Under the pieces are notes generated by a model, which saw only the letters and a list, made by a program, of their open reading frames with translations, had not been told where the DNA came from and did no database searches. A stretch of DNA of 64,000 bases, taken from assembly GCA_048268845.1 (NCBI GenBank), contig JBLWUQ010000005.1:62001-126000 (forward strand), read 5' to 3'. This DNA is from Muriiphilus sp048268845 (GTDB taxonomy: Bacteria > Pseudomonadota > Alphaproteobacteria > Rhodobacterales > Rhodobacteraceae). Both the position numbers and the translations under genes were made by a program. Below, piece by piece: positions 16,834 through 26,400 of this stretch. Position 1 is the first letter of the stretch. Every line of letters begins with the position of its first letter.

Positions 16834-17964
16834 ATGGCTGACCCCGTTGACCTGCCCGAACCCGACCGTATCGAGGGCGCGCCGCATCCGCGCGAAACCG
16901 CCAATGTGTTCGGCCACCAGGCCGCCGAAGCCGCGTTTCTCGAGGCGTTCAACTCCGGCCGCCTGCACCACGCCTGGCTGATCACCGGCCCGCGCGGTGT
17001 CGGCAAGGCAACGCTCGCCTGGAAGATCGCGCGGTTCCTGCGCGCCACGCCCGAGCCCGGCGCATCCGGCCTGTTCGGCGACTCCCCTGCCCCCGAAACC
17101 CTCGACATTCCCGCCGACCACCCGGTCGCGCGCCGCTCGCGCGCCCTGACCGAGGCCGGCATCCACCTCGTGCGCCGCACCGTGAACGAGAGCACCGGCA
17201 AGATGTCCGGCGAGATCCGCGCGGTCGATGTGCGCAAACTTGCCGGATTTTTCGGCCTGACCCTTACCGATGGCGGGCGGCGGGTGGTGATCCTCGATTG
17301 CGCCGACGAGATGAACCCGACCGCCGCCAACGCGCTGTTGAAGATGCTCGAGGAGCCGCCCGCCGGTGCCGTCTTGCTGCTGGTCAGCCACCGCCCCTCA
17401 CGCCTTCTGCCGACGATCCGCTCGCGCTGCCGCGATCTGCGTCTGGGGCCGCTCGCGCCCGACGATCTGGCGGCGGCGCTGGCGGCGGCCGGGGCCGAGG
17501 CCGGGCCGGACACCTCGGCGCTGGCGGAACTTGCGGGCGGGTCGGTCGGCGAGGCGTTGCAGCTTGCCATGCTCGACGGGCCGGCGATCTACGGCGAGCT
17601 GGTGGCGATCTTCGCGCAGGCCCCACGCTATGACCGGCCCCGCGCCATCGCGCTGGCCAATTCGGTGACCGGGGCGGCGAACGCGCCGCGCTTTGAGCTG
17701 ACGCTGACGCTGACAAACCTGCTGCTGTCGCGCCTCGCGCGCAGCGGCGCCGGACACCCGCCCGAGGCCGAGGTCTGCGCCGGCGAGGCCGCGCTTCTCA
17801 CCCGCCTGTCGCCCGACCGGCGCGCGGCGCAGGGCTGGGCCAGCCTGCAACAGGCGCTTTCGGCCCGCGCGGGGCACGGGCGGGCCGTCAACCTTGACCC
17901 TGCCGCGCTCATCCTCGATATGATCTTCAAGATCAACGAGACCGCGTCAGACCGGGCAGCATGA
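16834..17964 (+). CDS. holB: DNA polymerase III subunit delta' (376 aa)
   Basis: Clamp-loader subunit of the replicative polymerase. An AAA+ fold with a P-loop-like GPRGVGKAT at residues 52-60 is followed by a DCADEMNPTAANALLKMLEEPP segment typical of delta'/gamma subunits and by the PTIRSRC motif near residue 192. The C-terminal oligomerisation region is Ala-rich. Its stop overlaps the tatD start as ATGA, which indicates translational coupling. Confidence 0.94.
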   Translation: MADPVDLPEPDRIEGAPHPRETANVFGHQAAEAAFLEAFNSGRLHHAWLITGPRGVGKATLAWKIARFLRATPEPGASGLFGDSPAPETLDIPADHPVARRSRALTEAGIHLVRRTVNESTGKMSGEIRAVDVRKLAGFFGLTLTDGGRRVVILDCADEMNPTAANALLKMLEEPPAGAVLLLVSHRPSRLLPTIRSRCRDLRLGPLAPDDLAAALAAAGAEAGPDTSALAELAGGSVGEALQLAMLDGPAIYGELVAIFAQAPRYDRPRAIALANSVTGAANAPRFELTLTLTNLLLSRLARSGAGHPPEAEVCAGEAALLTRLSPDRRAAQGWASLQQALSARAGHGRAVNLDPAALILDMIFKINETASDRAA

Positions 17965-18764
17965 ATACCCCAAGCATCACCGACAGCCATTGCCACCTCG
18001 ACTTCCCCGACTTCGAGGGCGAGCTTGACGCGGTCGTCGCCCGCGCCGCCGAGGCCGGAGTGACGCGGATGGTGACGATCGCCACCAGACTGCGCAACGC
18101 ACCCCAGGTGCGCGCCATCGCCGAGGCGCACGCGCCGGTGTTCTGGGCCGCCGCCACCCACCCGATGAGCGTGGCCGACGAGCCGATGGCCAAGGTCGAG
18201 GAGCTTGTCGCGCTGGCGGCGCACCCGAAATTCGTCGCCGTCGGCGAGTCCGGGCTGGACTACCACTACACCGCCGAGTCGCGCGATGCGCAGCAGGAAA
18301 GCCTGCGCATCCATATCGAGGCCGCACGCCAGACCCGCCTGCCCCTCATCATCCACGCCCGCGACGCCGACGCCGACATGGCCCGCATCCTGACAGAGGA
18401 ACATGACGCCGGCGCCTTCACCTGCGTCATGCACTGTTTCTCCTCCGGCGCGAAACTGGCCGAGGCCGCGCTCGATCTCGGCTTCTATCTGTCGATCTCG
18501 GGCATCGCCGCCTTCCCGAAGTCGCATGAGCTGCGCGACATCTTCGCCGCCGCCCCGGTTGCGCGCATCCTGGTCGAGACCGACAGTCCCTATCTCGCCC
18601 CGCCGCCACATCGCGGCCGGCGCAATGAGCCCGCCTATACCGCCCATACCGCCCGCGTTGCCGCCGGGCTTTACGGCATGGACTACGCCACCTTCGCCGC
18701 GCAGACCGAGGCGAATTTCGACCGGCTGTTCTGGAAGGCCGCAGCCTACGGGGCGGCAGGGTAA
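17961..18764 (+). CDS. TatD-family metal-dependent DNase (267 aa)
   Basis: Amidohydrolase-fold hydrolase of the TatD/YcfH group. The metal-binding HxH is at residues 10-12 (DSHCHLDF), the Glu lies in VGESGLDYHY near 97, later His residues occur in IHARDADA and MHCFSS, and the final Asp is in VETDSPYLAP. Full length for the family. The gene overlaps holB by 4 bp and the following metallo-hydrolase by one base (TAATG), so it belongs to the same operon. The exact substrate (DNA 3' ends or other phosphoesters) cannot be read from sequence. Confidence 0.94.
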   Translation: MNTPSITDSHCHLDFPDFEGELDAVVARAAEAGVTRMVTIATRLRNAPQVRAIAEAHAPVFWAAATHPMSVADEPMAKVEELVALAAHPKFVAVGESGLDYHYTAESRDAQQESLRIHIEAARQTRLPLIIHARDADADMARILTEEHDAGAFTCVMHCFSSGAKLAEAALDLGFYLSISGIAAFPKSHELRDIFAAAPVARILVETDSPYLAPPPHRGRRNEPAYTAHTARVAAGLYGMDYATFAAQTEANFDRLFWKAAAYGAAG

Positions 18765-19561
18765 TGGCGCGGCTGACCTTCACCATTCTCGGCTGCGGCT
18801 CATCCGGCGGCGTGCCGCGGCTTGGCAACGACTGGGGCGATTGCGACCCGACGAACCCGAAGAACCGCCGCAGCCGCTGTTCGATGCTGATCACGCGCGA
18901 GGATACCGGCGGCACCACCCGCGTGTTGATCGACACCTCGCCCGACATGCGTGCGCAACTGCTCGACGCGGGTGTCGCGAGCCTTGATGCGGTGATCTAC
19001 ACCCATTCCCACGCCGACCATGTCCACGGCATCGACGATCTGCGCCAGGTCGTCTACCACCGCCGCGCCCGCCTGCCGGTCTGGGCCGACGGGCCGACGC
19101 AGGAGGCGCTCTATTCCCGCTTCGGCTATGCCTTCATGCAGCCGGCGGGGTCGAGCTATCCGCCGATCCTCGACATGCACACGATAGACGGCGACGTCAC
19201 TATCGACGGTGAGGGCGGCGCGGTCACCCTCACGCCCTTCGTGGTCGAGCATGGCAGCATCGACGCGCTGGGGTTCCGCATCGGCGATCTGGCCTATCTG
19301 CCCGATGTCTCGCGGATCAAGCGCCACGCCTGGGCAGTGCTCGAAGACCTCGACTGCTGGGTGCTCGACGCGCTGCGGCGCAAGCCGCACCCGACACATG
19401 CGCACCTTGCGCAATCGCTTGAATGGCTTGAACAATCCGGCACGCGGCGCGGGATACTGACCAACATGCATATCGACCTCGACTACGAGACCGTGAAGGC
19501 CGAAACACCCGACCACATCACCCCCGCCCATGACGGGATGACGATCAGCTACGAGGTCTGA
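18764..19561 (+). CDS. MBL-fold metallo-hydrolase (PhnP-like, 265 aa)
   Basis: Metallo-beta-lactamase-fold phosphodiesterase-type enzyme. The N-terminal strand has the GCGSSGGVPR turn seen in PhnP/RNase Z-like hydrolases, and the metal site THSHADHVHG covers residues 80-89. Further ligands are likely in VEHGSID, LPDVSR and the C-terminal MHIDLDYE. It overlaps tatD by one base at the end of a conserved replication/repair operon. There are no other phosphonate genes nearby, so the natural substrate is uncertain; cyclic phosphodiester hydrolysis is the best family-based guess. Confidence 0.9.
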   Translation: MARLTFTILGCGSSGGVPRLGNDWGDCDPTNPKNRRSRCSMLITREDTGGTTRVLIDTSPDMRAQLLDAGVASLDAVIYTHSHADHVHGIDDLRQVVYHRRARLPVWADGPTQEALYSRFGYAFMQPAGSSYPPILDMHTIDGDVTIDGEGGAVTLTPFVVEHGSIDALGFRIGDLAYLPDVSRIKRHAWAVLEDLDCWVLDALRRKPHPTHAHLAQSLEWLEQSGTRRGILTNMHIDLDYETVKAETPDHITPAHDGMTISYEV

Positions 19562-19576
19562 CGCGGTGCGCCCGGC

Positions 19577-20506
19577 ATGAGCGCGCTGATCGACGTCATC
19601 CTGCCGGTCTTTCTGGTCATCGGCTTTGGCTATGTCGTGACCTGGCGCGGGCTGTTCTCCCAGGCCGGGGTCGATGCGCTGATGGGCTTCACCCAGAATT
19701 TCGCGATTCCGGTGCTGCTGTTTCGCGCGATCTCGACGCTTGATCTGGGCGCGAATTTCGACCCCGCGCTGCTGGTCAGCTTCTACACCGGCGCGGTGGC
19801 CGGGTTTCTCGCCGGCCTTTTCGGGGCGCGGTTCCTGTTTCACCGGCCCTGGACCGACAGCGTCGCGGTCGGCTTCACGACGCTGTTTTCCAACTCGCTG
19901 CTGCTGGGCCTGCCGATCACCGAACGCGCCTATGGGGCCGACGCGCTGGGGCCGAACTACGCGATCCTCGCCATCCACGCGCCGTTTTGCTACACGCTCG
20001 GCGTTACCGCGATGGAGTTCGCCCGCGCCGAGGGCAAGGGCCTGCTGGCAACTCTTGCATCGGTCGTCCGCTCAATGGCGCGCAATCCGCTGGTGATCGG
20101 CATCGGGCTTGGCGCGGTGGTGAACCTCACGCGTCTGCCCATGCCCGGCGCGGTGATCGAGGCGGTTGACCTGATCGCGAGCGCCGCTCTTCCCGCAGCA
20201 TTGTTCGGCCTTGGCGGCATCCTCGTGCGCTACCGCCCGGAGGGCGACATGCGGCTGGTCGGCTGGATCATGGTGGTGTCGCTCGGGCTGCACCCGGCTG
20301 TGGTCTGGATGATGGGCACGGCGCTTGACCTCAGCCCTGGCCAGTTCCGCTCGGCGGTCCTGACCGCCTCGATGGCGCCGGGGATCAACGCCTATATCTT
20401 TGCCAACATGTATGGGGTCGCCAAGCGCGTGGCGGCGACGGCGGTGCTGGCGGCAACGTCCGCGTCGATCCTCAGCGTCTGGCTCTGGCTCGGGATACTG
20501 GGCTAG
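19577..20506 (+). CDS. AEC-family transporter (309 aa)
   Basis: Integral membrane protein of the auxin efflux carrier family, with about ten hydrophobic segments spread over the full length (first at about 5-25, last at about 285-305). Two five-helix halves with small-residue-rich turns (NSLLLGLPI, MAPGINAYIF) are typical. Bacterial members export or import dicarboxylates or other organic anions; the substrate here is not evident. It follows the metallo-hydrolase after 15 bp and overlaps the stop of the convergent znuB by 4 bp. Confidence 0.88.
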   Translation: MSALIDVILPVFLVIGFGYVVTWRGLFSQAGVDALMGFTQNFAIPVLLFRAISTLDLGANFDPALLVSFYTGAVAGFLAGLFGARFLFHRPWTDSVAVGFTTLFSNSLLLGLPITERAYGADALGPNYAILAIHAPFCYTLGVTAMEFARAEGKGLLATLASVVRSMARNPLVIGIGLGAVVNLTRLPMPGAVIEAVDLIASAALPAALFGLGGILVRYRPEGDMRLVGWIMVVSLGLHPAVVWMMGTALDLSPGQFRSAVLTASMAPGINAYIFANMYGVAKRVAATAVLAATSASILSVWLWLGILG

Positions 20507-21294
20507 CCGCGCGCGCCGCGCCCGGCAATCGCCATGACGACGAACACAACTGCCGCCGCCGCGACGATCGAAGGCCCGGCGGGCGTGTCGAACCACCACG
20601 ACGCCCCCAGCCCTGCCAGCGCCGCCACCGCTCCGATCGCCACCGCGCCCAGCGCCATCGCCTCGGGCGAGCGGGCAAGGCTGCGCGCCGCCGCCGCCGG
20701 GATGATCAGCATCGCCGCGATCAGCAGCGCGCCGACCACCTTCAGCGCCACCGCCACCACCACCGCCAACGCCAGCGTCAGCACCAGTCCTTCGCGATCC
20801 GCGTTGATGCCCGATGCGGCCGCCAACTCCCGGCTCAGCGTCGCCGTCAACAGCCGCGACCAGCGCCAGACGATCAACGCCACCACCAGCAGCGCCCCGC
20901 CCCAGATCACCGCCAGATCGGCCCGCGTCACCGCAAGGATGTCGCCGAACAGGAACGCAGAAAGATCGACCCGCACCCCCGGCACGAACGAGATCGCCAC
21001 AAGTCCGAGCGCCAGCGCCGAATGGCTGAGCACCCCCAGCGTCGCGTCCATCGCGTGCCCGCGCGTGCCCAGCCAGCTGACCGCCAGTCCCATCGCCAGC
21101 GCCACCACCAGCGTGCCCAGCGTCACCGGCACCGAAAAGATCAGCGCCAGCGCCACGCCAAGGATCGCGGCATGCGCCGTCGCGTCGCCGAAATAGGCCA
21201 TCCGCCGCCAGACCACGAAACTGCCCAAGGGCCCGGCGGCCAGTGCCAGCCCGACCCCGGCCAACCCGGCGCGGATCAGGAAATCATCCAGCAT
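20503..21294 (-). CDS. znuB: Zinc ABC transporter permease ZnuB (263 aa)
   Basis: Membrane subunit of the ABC-3 family zinc importer, with about eight hydrophobic helices and the DATAHAAILGVAL segment typical of ZnuB/MntB. The start is ATG 21294. An open frame continues 50 codons further upstream, but that stretch only rereads the His/Asp repeat at the end of znuC in another frame (a Thr-run artefact). The start overlaps the znuC stop by 11 bp, so translation is coupled. The order zur-znuC-znuB on this strand, with znuA divergent, is the standard arrangement. Confidence 0.94.
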   Translation of the reverse strand: MLDDFLIRAGLAGVGLALAAGPLGSFVVWRRMAYFGDATAHAAILGVALALIFSVPVTLGTLVVALAMGLAVSWLGTRGHAMDATLGVLSHSALALGLVAISFVPGVRVDLSAFLFGDILAVTRADLAVIWGGALLVVALIVWRWSRLLTATLSRELAAASGINADREGLVLTLALAVVVAVALKVVGALLIAAMLIIPAAAARSLARSPEAMALGAVAIGAVAALAGLGASWWFDTPAGPSIVAAAAVVFVVMAIAGRGARG

Positions 21295-22030
21295 CCCTGT
21301 CCCCGTGGTCGTGGTCGTGGTCGTGGTGGTGATGATCGTGATCGTGCTGATAGAGCGCCAGCGCGCCCTGCGTGCCATGCCCGAACAGCGCGCGGTATTC
21401 CGGCGCGTCGCGCACCACGTTCGGCGTGCCTTCGCAACAGACATGGTGGTTCAGGCAGACCACCCGGTCGGACGCGCTCATCACCACATGCAGATCGTGG
21501 CTGACCAGGAACACGCCGCAGCCCAGCGCCTGGCGGACCTCCTCCAGAAGCCGGTAGAACGCCGCCTCGCCAAGCTGGTCCAGCCCCTGCGTCGGCTCGT
21601 CCAGCAGCAGAAGCTCCGGGTCGGTCAGCAGCGCGCGCGCCAGCAGCACCCTTTGGAACTGCCCACCGGACAAATCCGTCATTTGGCGGTGTTCGAGCCC
21701 GGAAATCCCGGTGCGTTCTGACACTTTTTCAATTTCGGCCGCGCCGTGCCGCACCGGCAGCGACAGGAACCGCGTCACCGTCAAAGGCAGGCTCGGGTCG
21801 ATATGCAGCCGCTGCGGCACATAGCCGATGCGCAGCCCCGGCTTGCGCATGACCCTGCCGCTATCCGGGCGCACCACGCCCAAGAGCGCCTTGACCAGCG
21901 TCGATTTCCCCGACCCGTTGGGGCCGACCAGCGTGACGATCTCGCCGGGCGCAACGCTCACGCTCACCCCGTCGAGCACCGGACTGCCGCCATAGGCGAT
22001 GGTAATTTCGCTGGCCTCGATCAGGCTCAT
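21284..22030 (-). CDS. znuC: Zinc ABC transporter ATP-binding protein ZnuC (248 aa)
   Basis: Cytoplasmic ATPase of the zinc importer. Walker A GPNGSGKST is at residues 36-44, the signature LSGGQFQR near 137-144 and Walker B LLLLDEPTQ near 157-165, followed by the H-loop SHDLHVV. The last 20 residues are a repetitive His/Asp tail encoded by a near-perfect hexanucleotide repeat; such tails are common in zinc systems and may bind metal. The start overlaps the zur stop by 4 bp and the end overlaps znuB. Confidence 0.97.
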   Translation of the reverse strand: MSLIEASEITIAYGGSPVLDGVSVSVAPGEIVTLVGPNGSGKSTLVKALLGVVRPDSGRVMRKPGLRIGYVPQRLHIDPSLPLTVTRFLSLPVRHGAAEIEKVSERTGISGLEHRQMTDLSGGQFQRVLLARALLTDPELLLLDEPTQGLDQLGEAAFYRLLEEVRQALGCGVFLVSHDLHVVMSASDRVVCLNHHVCCEGTPNVVRDAPEYRALFGHGTQGALALYQHDHDHHHHDHDHDHGDRDAG

Positions 22031-22515
22031 CCGCCCGCCTCGCAGCAGGCGGGGCAGAGCCCGACCGCCTCGATACTGGCGCGCTCGACGCTGAAGCCAA
22101 GGCCGCGCGCCGCGCCGTCAAGCGCCGTGCGCACGGCGTCGCCGGGCGCTTCTGCCAGCGCATCGCAGCCGGTGCAGATCAGGAAAACCGGCGCGTGGGC
22201 GTCACCGGGCTGGGTGCAGGCGGTGAAGGCGTTGAGCCGCCGGATGCGGTGCGCCAGCCCCTGTTCGACAAGGAAATCGAGCGCCCGGTAGGCGACCGGC
22301 GGCTGGTGGCCATATCCATCCGCTGCCAGCGCCTCAAGCACCTCATAGGCCCCCATCGCCCGGTGTTCAGCCAGCAGAATCTCCAGCGCGCGGCGGCGCA
22401 CCGGCGTGAAACGCGCGCCGGTCCGCGCACAGATCGCCTCGGCCCGCGCCAGCGCGTCATCGGCGCAGGCGGCGTGGTCGTGGGCGTGAAAGGCTTGGGC
22501 GGGGTTGGCGGACAT
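22027..22515 (-). CDS. zur: Zinc uptake regulator Zur (Fur family, 162 aa)
   Basis: Zinc-sensing repressor. The winged-helix DNA-binding half (about 30-95, RFTPVRRRALEILL) is followed by a dimerisation/metal domain with CTGC near 118 and CPAC near 157, the four-Cys structural zinc site of Fur proteins. It is first in the zur-znuC-znuB operon and divergent from znuA. Two Zur-box-like sequences lie in the 84 bp before znuA, one of them 25 bp upstream of the zur start, so autorepression is likely. Confidence 0.95.
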   Translation of the reverse strand: MSANPAQAFHAHDHAACADDALARAEAICARTGARFTPVRRRALEILLAEHRAMGAYEVLEALAADGYGHQPPVAYRALDFLVEQGLAHRIRRLNAFTACTQPGDAHAPVFLICTGCDALAEAPGDAVRTALDGAARGLGFSVERASIEAVGLCPACCEAGG

Positions 22516-22539
22516 TTCGGGCCTTGCGGGTCGATTTGC

Positions 22540-22552
22540 GTTATACTATTAC
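22540..22552. promoter_or_regulatory. Zur box 1 (zur side of divergent promoter)
   Basis: GTTATACTATTAC differs at one position from the palindromic Zur/Fur-family core GTTATANTATAAC. It sits 25 bp upstream of the zur ATG. The sequence is observed; recognition by Zur is inferred from position and consensus. Confidence 0.72.
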
Positions 22553-22572
22553 ACCCGCACATCACGCGCAAG

Positions 22573-22587
22573 GTGATAACATAACAC
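22573..22587. promoter_or_regulatory. Zur box 2 (znuA side)
   Basis: GTGATAACATAACAC has the same ATAAC/GTTAT elements as box 1 and palindromic ends (GTG/CAC). It ends 12 bp before the likely znuA start, a position where bound repressor would block transcription. Confidence 0.6.
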
Positions 22588-22599
22588 CCGGAGATGCCG

Positions 22600-23469
22600 A
22601 TGCTTCGCGCCACCGCCCTCATGTTCCTCCTCGCCCTGCCCGCGCACGCCGAGCCGCCCCGCGTGGTCGCCGACATCGCGCCGGTGCAGTCGCTTCTGGC
22701 GCAGGTCATGGCGGGGGTGGCGGAACCGGCGCTGCTGCTCGACCGTGACGCCAACCCGCACGAAGTCCACCTGCGCCCGAGCCAGGCCCGGATGCTTGCC
22801 GATGCCGATCTGGTGGTCTGGATCGGCCCGGCGCTCAGCCCCTGGCTCGAAACCGCGCTGGCGGGGTTGAGCAAGGCGGACCAGATCACCCTCATCGACG
22901 CGCCTGAAACCCACCTGCGCGAACCCGGCGACGACCACGGCCACGCCCACGCCGGCACCGACCCGCACATCTGGCTGTCGCCCGCCAACGCCCGCGCCTG
23001 GGTGCCGCTGTTCGCCGAAACCCTCGCCAGTCACGATCCGGAAAACGCCGCCACCTACCGCGCCAACGCGGCAAGCACCGTGGCAGCATCGGCCGACCTC
23101 GAGGCCGAAATCGCCGCCCGCCTCGCGCCCTTCAAAGGCGCCGAGATCGTCACCCTGCACGACGCATTCGGCTATTTCACCGACACGTTCGGCATCGAGA
23201 TCGCCGGATCGGTGCGCCCCAGCGACGCGACCGCGCCCTCGGTCGCCGCGATGGCAGACCTCAAGGCGCTGGTGGCCGAACACGGCGTGGTCTGCGCCTT
23301 CGCCGAGCCGGGTTTCGATGCCGGTCTGTTGCAGTCGATCGCGGCCGATAGCGGGCTCAGAATCGGCACGCTCGACAGCACCGGCACGTTGCAGACGCCG
23401 GGGGTGGAGCACTACGCCGACACGCTGCGCGCCATCGCGGGCGAAATCGCGCGCTGTCTGACCGAGTAG
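22600..23469 (+). CDS. znuA: Zinc ABC transporter substrate-binding protein ZnuA (289 aa)
   Basis: Periplasmic zinc-binding lipocalin-unrelated cluster A-I binding protein. The signal peptide ends at PAHA. Metal ligands are expected in NPHEVHLRPSQ, in DPHIWLSP and in the later TLHDAFGYF and FAEPG segments. The usual His-rich loop is short here (DDHGHAHAG). A start at 22594 is possible, but GGAG at 22590-22593 suits ATG 22600 with a six-base gap. It is divergently transcribed from zur-znuCB. Confidence 0.94.
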   Translation: MLRATALMFLLALPAHAEPPRVVADIAPVQSLLAQVMAGVAEPALLLDRDANPHEVHLRPSQARMLADADLVVWIGPALSPWLETALAGLSKADQITLIDAPETHLREPGDDHGHAHAGTDPHIWLSPANARAWVPLFAETLASHDPENAATYRANAASTVAASADLEAEIAARLAPFKGAEIVTLHDAFGYFTDTFGIEIAGSVRPSDATAPSVAAMADLKALVAEHGVVCAFAEPGFDAGLLQSIAADSGLRIGTLDSTGTLQTPGVEHYADTLRAIAGEIARCLTE

Positions 23470-23475
23470 CCCCGC

Positions 23476-26400
23476 CTAAGCCTCGCCCCAACCGCCACCA
23501 CCCGGCGTGCGCATCTCGAACGCCGCCCCCACCGGCAGATCAACCTCGGCATTGCCGCCCAGCACCTCGCGCCGCCCGTCGGGCCATATGGCGATGTTCT
23601 GACCGACCGCGCCCGGCCCGCCGCCCGCCACCCCGAACGGCGGCACATCGCGGCTGAGGCTCAGCGTCGTCACCGTCACCGGCTCTAGGAACCGAAGCCG
23701 CCGCACCACGCCGTCGCCACCATGCCAGCGCCCGGCTCCGCCTGAGCCATGCCGGATCGAGAATTCCTCCAGCCGCACCGGAAAGCGTTTTTCCAGCACC
23801 TCGGGATCGGTCATCCTTGTGTTGGTCATGTGGCTCTGCACCGCGTCGCAGCCATCGAACCCCGGCCCCGCCCCGGTGCCGCCCGCGGTTGTCTCGTAGT
23901 TCTGGAAATCCTCGTTGCCCCAGATGAAATTGTTCATCGTCCCTTGCGATGCGGCCATCGCGCCCAGCGCGCCCATCAGCGCGTTGCAGGCGGCCTGACT
24001 GACCTCGGTATTGCCCGCAATCACCGCCGCCGGATAGCGCGGGTTCAGCATCGAACCTTCCGGCACGACGATCTCGATCGGCTTGAGGCAGCCCTCGTTC
24101 AGCGGGATGTCGGACCCGACCAATGTGCGAAACGTATAAAGAACCACCGCCCGTGCAATCGACAGCGGCGCGTTATAGTTGCCTTTGTGCTGGTCGCTGG
24201 TGCCGGTGAAATCCACCTTCGCGGTCCGCGAGGCCCGGTCCACATTTACCGCCACGCGGATCTCTGCACCGTGATCCATCGGATAGGTAAACGCCCCATC
24301 CGCCAGCCGGTCGATCACCCGGCGCACGCTTTCCTCGGCGTTGTCCTGCACGTGGCCCATATAGGCGCGCACCACCTCCAGCCCATAGCGCTCGACCACC
24401 CGCAACAGCTCGCGCCGCCCGGTCTCGTTCGCCGCGACCTGCGCCTTGAGGTCGGCGATGTTCTGATCCGGGTTGCGCGCCGGATAGCGGCCCGAGGCCA
24501 GCACCGCGCGCGCCGCGTCTTCGAGAAACACGCCGCCATCGACCAGTCGCATGGTGTCGATCACCACGCCCTCTTGCTCGATCCGGGTCGAATCCGGCGG
24601 GCTCGACCCCGGCGTGCGCCCGCCGATATCGGCATGATGCCCGCGCGATCCCAGCCAGAACGCCACCCGCTCACCGACGAAAACCGGCGTCACCACCGTC
24701 ACATCCGGCAGGTGCGTGCCGCCGTTGAACGGCGAGTTCAGCATGCAGGCATCGCCCGGTCGCAGCCGCCCCGCCGTCTCGCGCATCACCGTGCGGATGG
24801 AATCGGCCATCGAGCCCAGATGCACCGGCACATGCGGCGCGTTCGCCACCAGATCGCCCGCCGCGTCGAAGATCGCGCAGGAAAAATCCAGCCGCTCCTT
24901 GATGTTCACGCTCCAGGACGTGTTGGCCAGCGTCGCGCCCATCTGGTCGGCCACCGACATGAAGAGGTTGTTGAACACCTCGAGCAGCACCGGATCGGCA
25001 CCGGTCCCGGCGGCGAGGGTCCGCGCCGCCGCTTCGGTTCGGGTCAGGATCAGGTTGCCGAACGCATCCACCTCGGCCCCCCAGCTGGGTTCCAGAACCG
25101 TCGTGCCGGTGTCCTCGCGGATGATCGCCGGGCCGTCGATCCGCGCGCCGACGCCCAGCCGGTCGCGGTCGAACACCGGCACCTCGCGCCAGCCGCCAAA
25201 ATGCGCGCGCACCCGGTCGATCGGCGCGCCATCCCCGTCGGGCGCCACCGCCGTTCGGTCTGCCCCGGTCGCGCCGATCGCCTCGACCGCCAGCGCCTCG
25301 TAGAGGATCGCACGTTCCGGCGAGGCAAAGCCGAACCGCGCCTTGTGCGCCGCCTCGAACGCCGCCTGCATGCCTTCGATCGTCCCGAACTCCACCTCAA
25401 GCGGCTGGTGCGAGCCGTCATAGCGCAGATGTGCCCGCCGCTCGCTGGTCACCTCCGCCACGCCCTGCGCGCGCACCTCGGCCTCGGCCTCCTCCACCAG
25501 CGCCGCCACCCGCCCCGTCGCCGTCACATCGCCCAGCGGCGCGTCAAACTGCACTTCACGCAGCGCCCGGATATCGGCCAGCCCCATCCCGAAGGCCGAC
25601 AGCACCCCCGCGAACGGATGCAAAAACACCCGCCGCATGCCCAGCGCATCGGCCACAAGACAGGCATGTTGCCCGCCCGCGCCGCCGAAACATTGCAGCG
25701 TATAGCCAGTCACGTCATGGCCGCGCGCGACGCTGATCTTCTTGATCGCGGCGGCCATGTTGTCGACGGCAATGCGCAAAAAGCCCTCGGCGACCTCCTC
25801 GGGCGCGGCCTCGGGCAGACCTGTCGCCCCGGCAATCTCGCGCGCCATCCTGGAAAACCCTGCCTTCACCGCCGCAACATCCAGCGCCTCATCGCCCCCC
25901 GGCCCGAACACCGCCGGGAAATGCTCCGGCGCAAGCCGCCCCAGCATCACGTTGCAATCGGTCACTGTCAGCGGCCCGCCGCGCCGGTAACACGCCGGCC
26001 CCGGATCGGCCCCGGCGCTTTCGGGGCCGACCTGATAGCGACCATCGCGGAAGGTGCAGATCGAGCCGCCGCCCGCCGCCACGGTATGAATGTCCATCAT
26101 CGGCGCGCGCATCCGCACACCGGCTACCTCAGTCTCGAAACTGCGCTCGTAGCTGCCCGCGTAATGGCTCACATCGGTCGAAGTGCCGCCCATATCAAAG
26201 CCGATCAGCCGGTCATATCCCGCCGCCTCGGCGGTGCGCACCATGCCGACGATGCCGCCCGCCGGCCCCGACAGGATCGCGTCCTTGCCCTGAAACCGGC
26301 GTGCATCGGTCAGCCCGCCATTGGACTGCATGAAATAAAGCCCGCCCGTCGCGCGCCCGAGGTCCAGCGCGCCCTCCACCTGCGCCACATAGCGGCGCAG

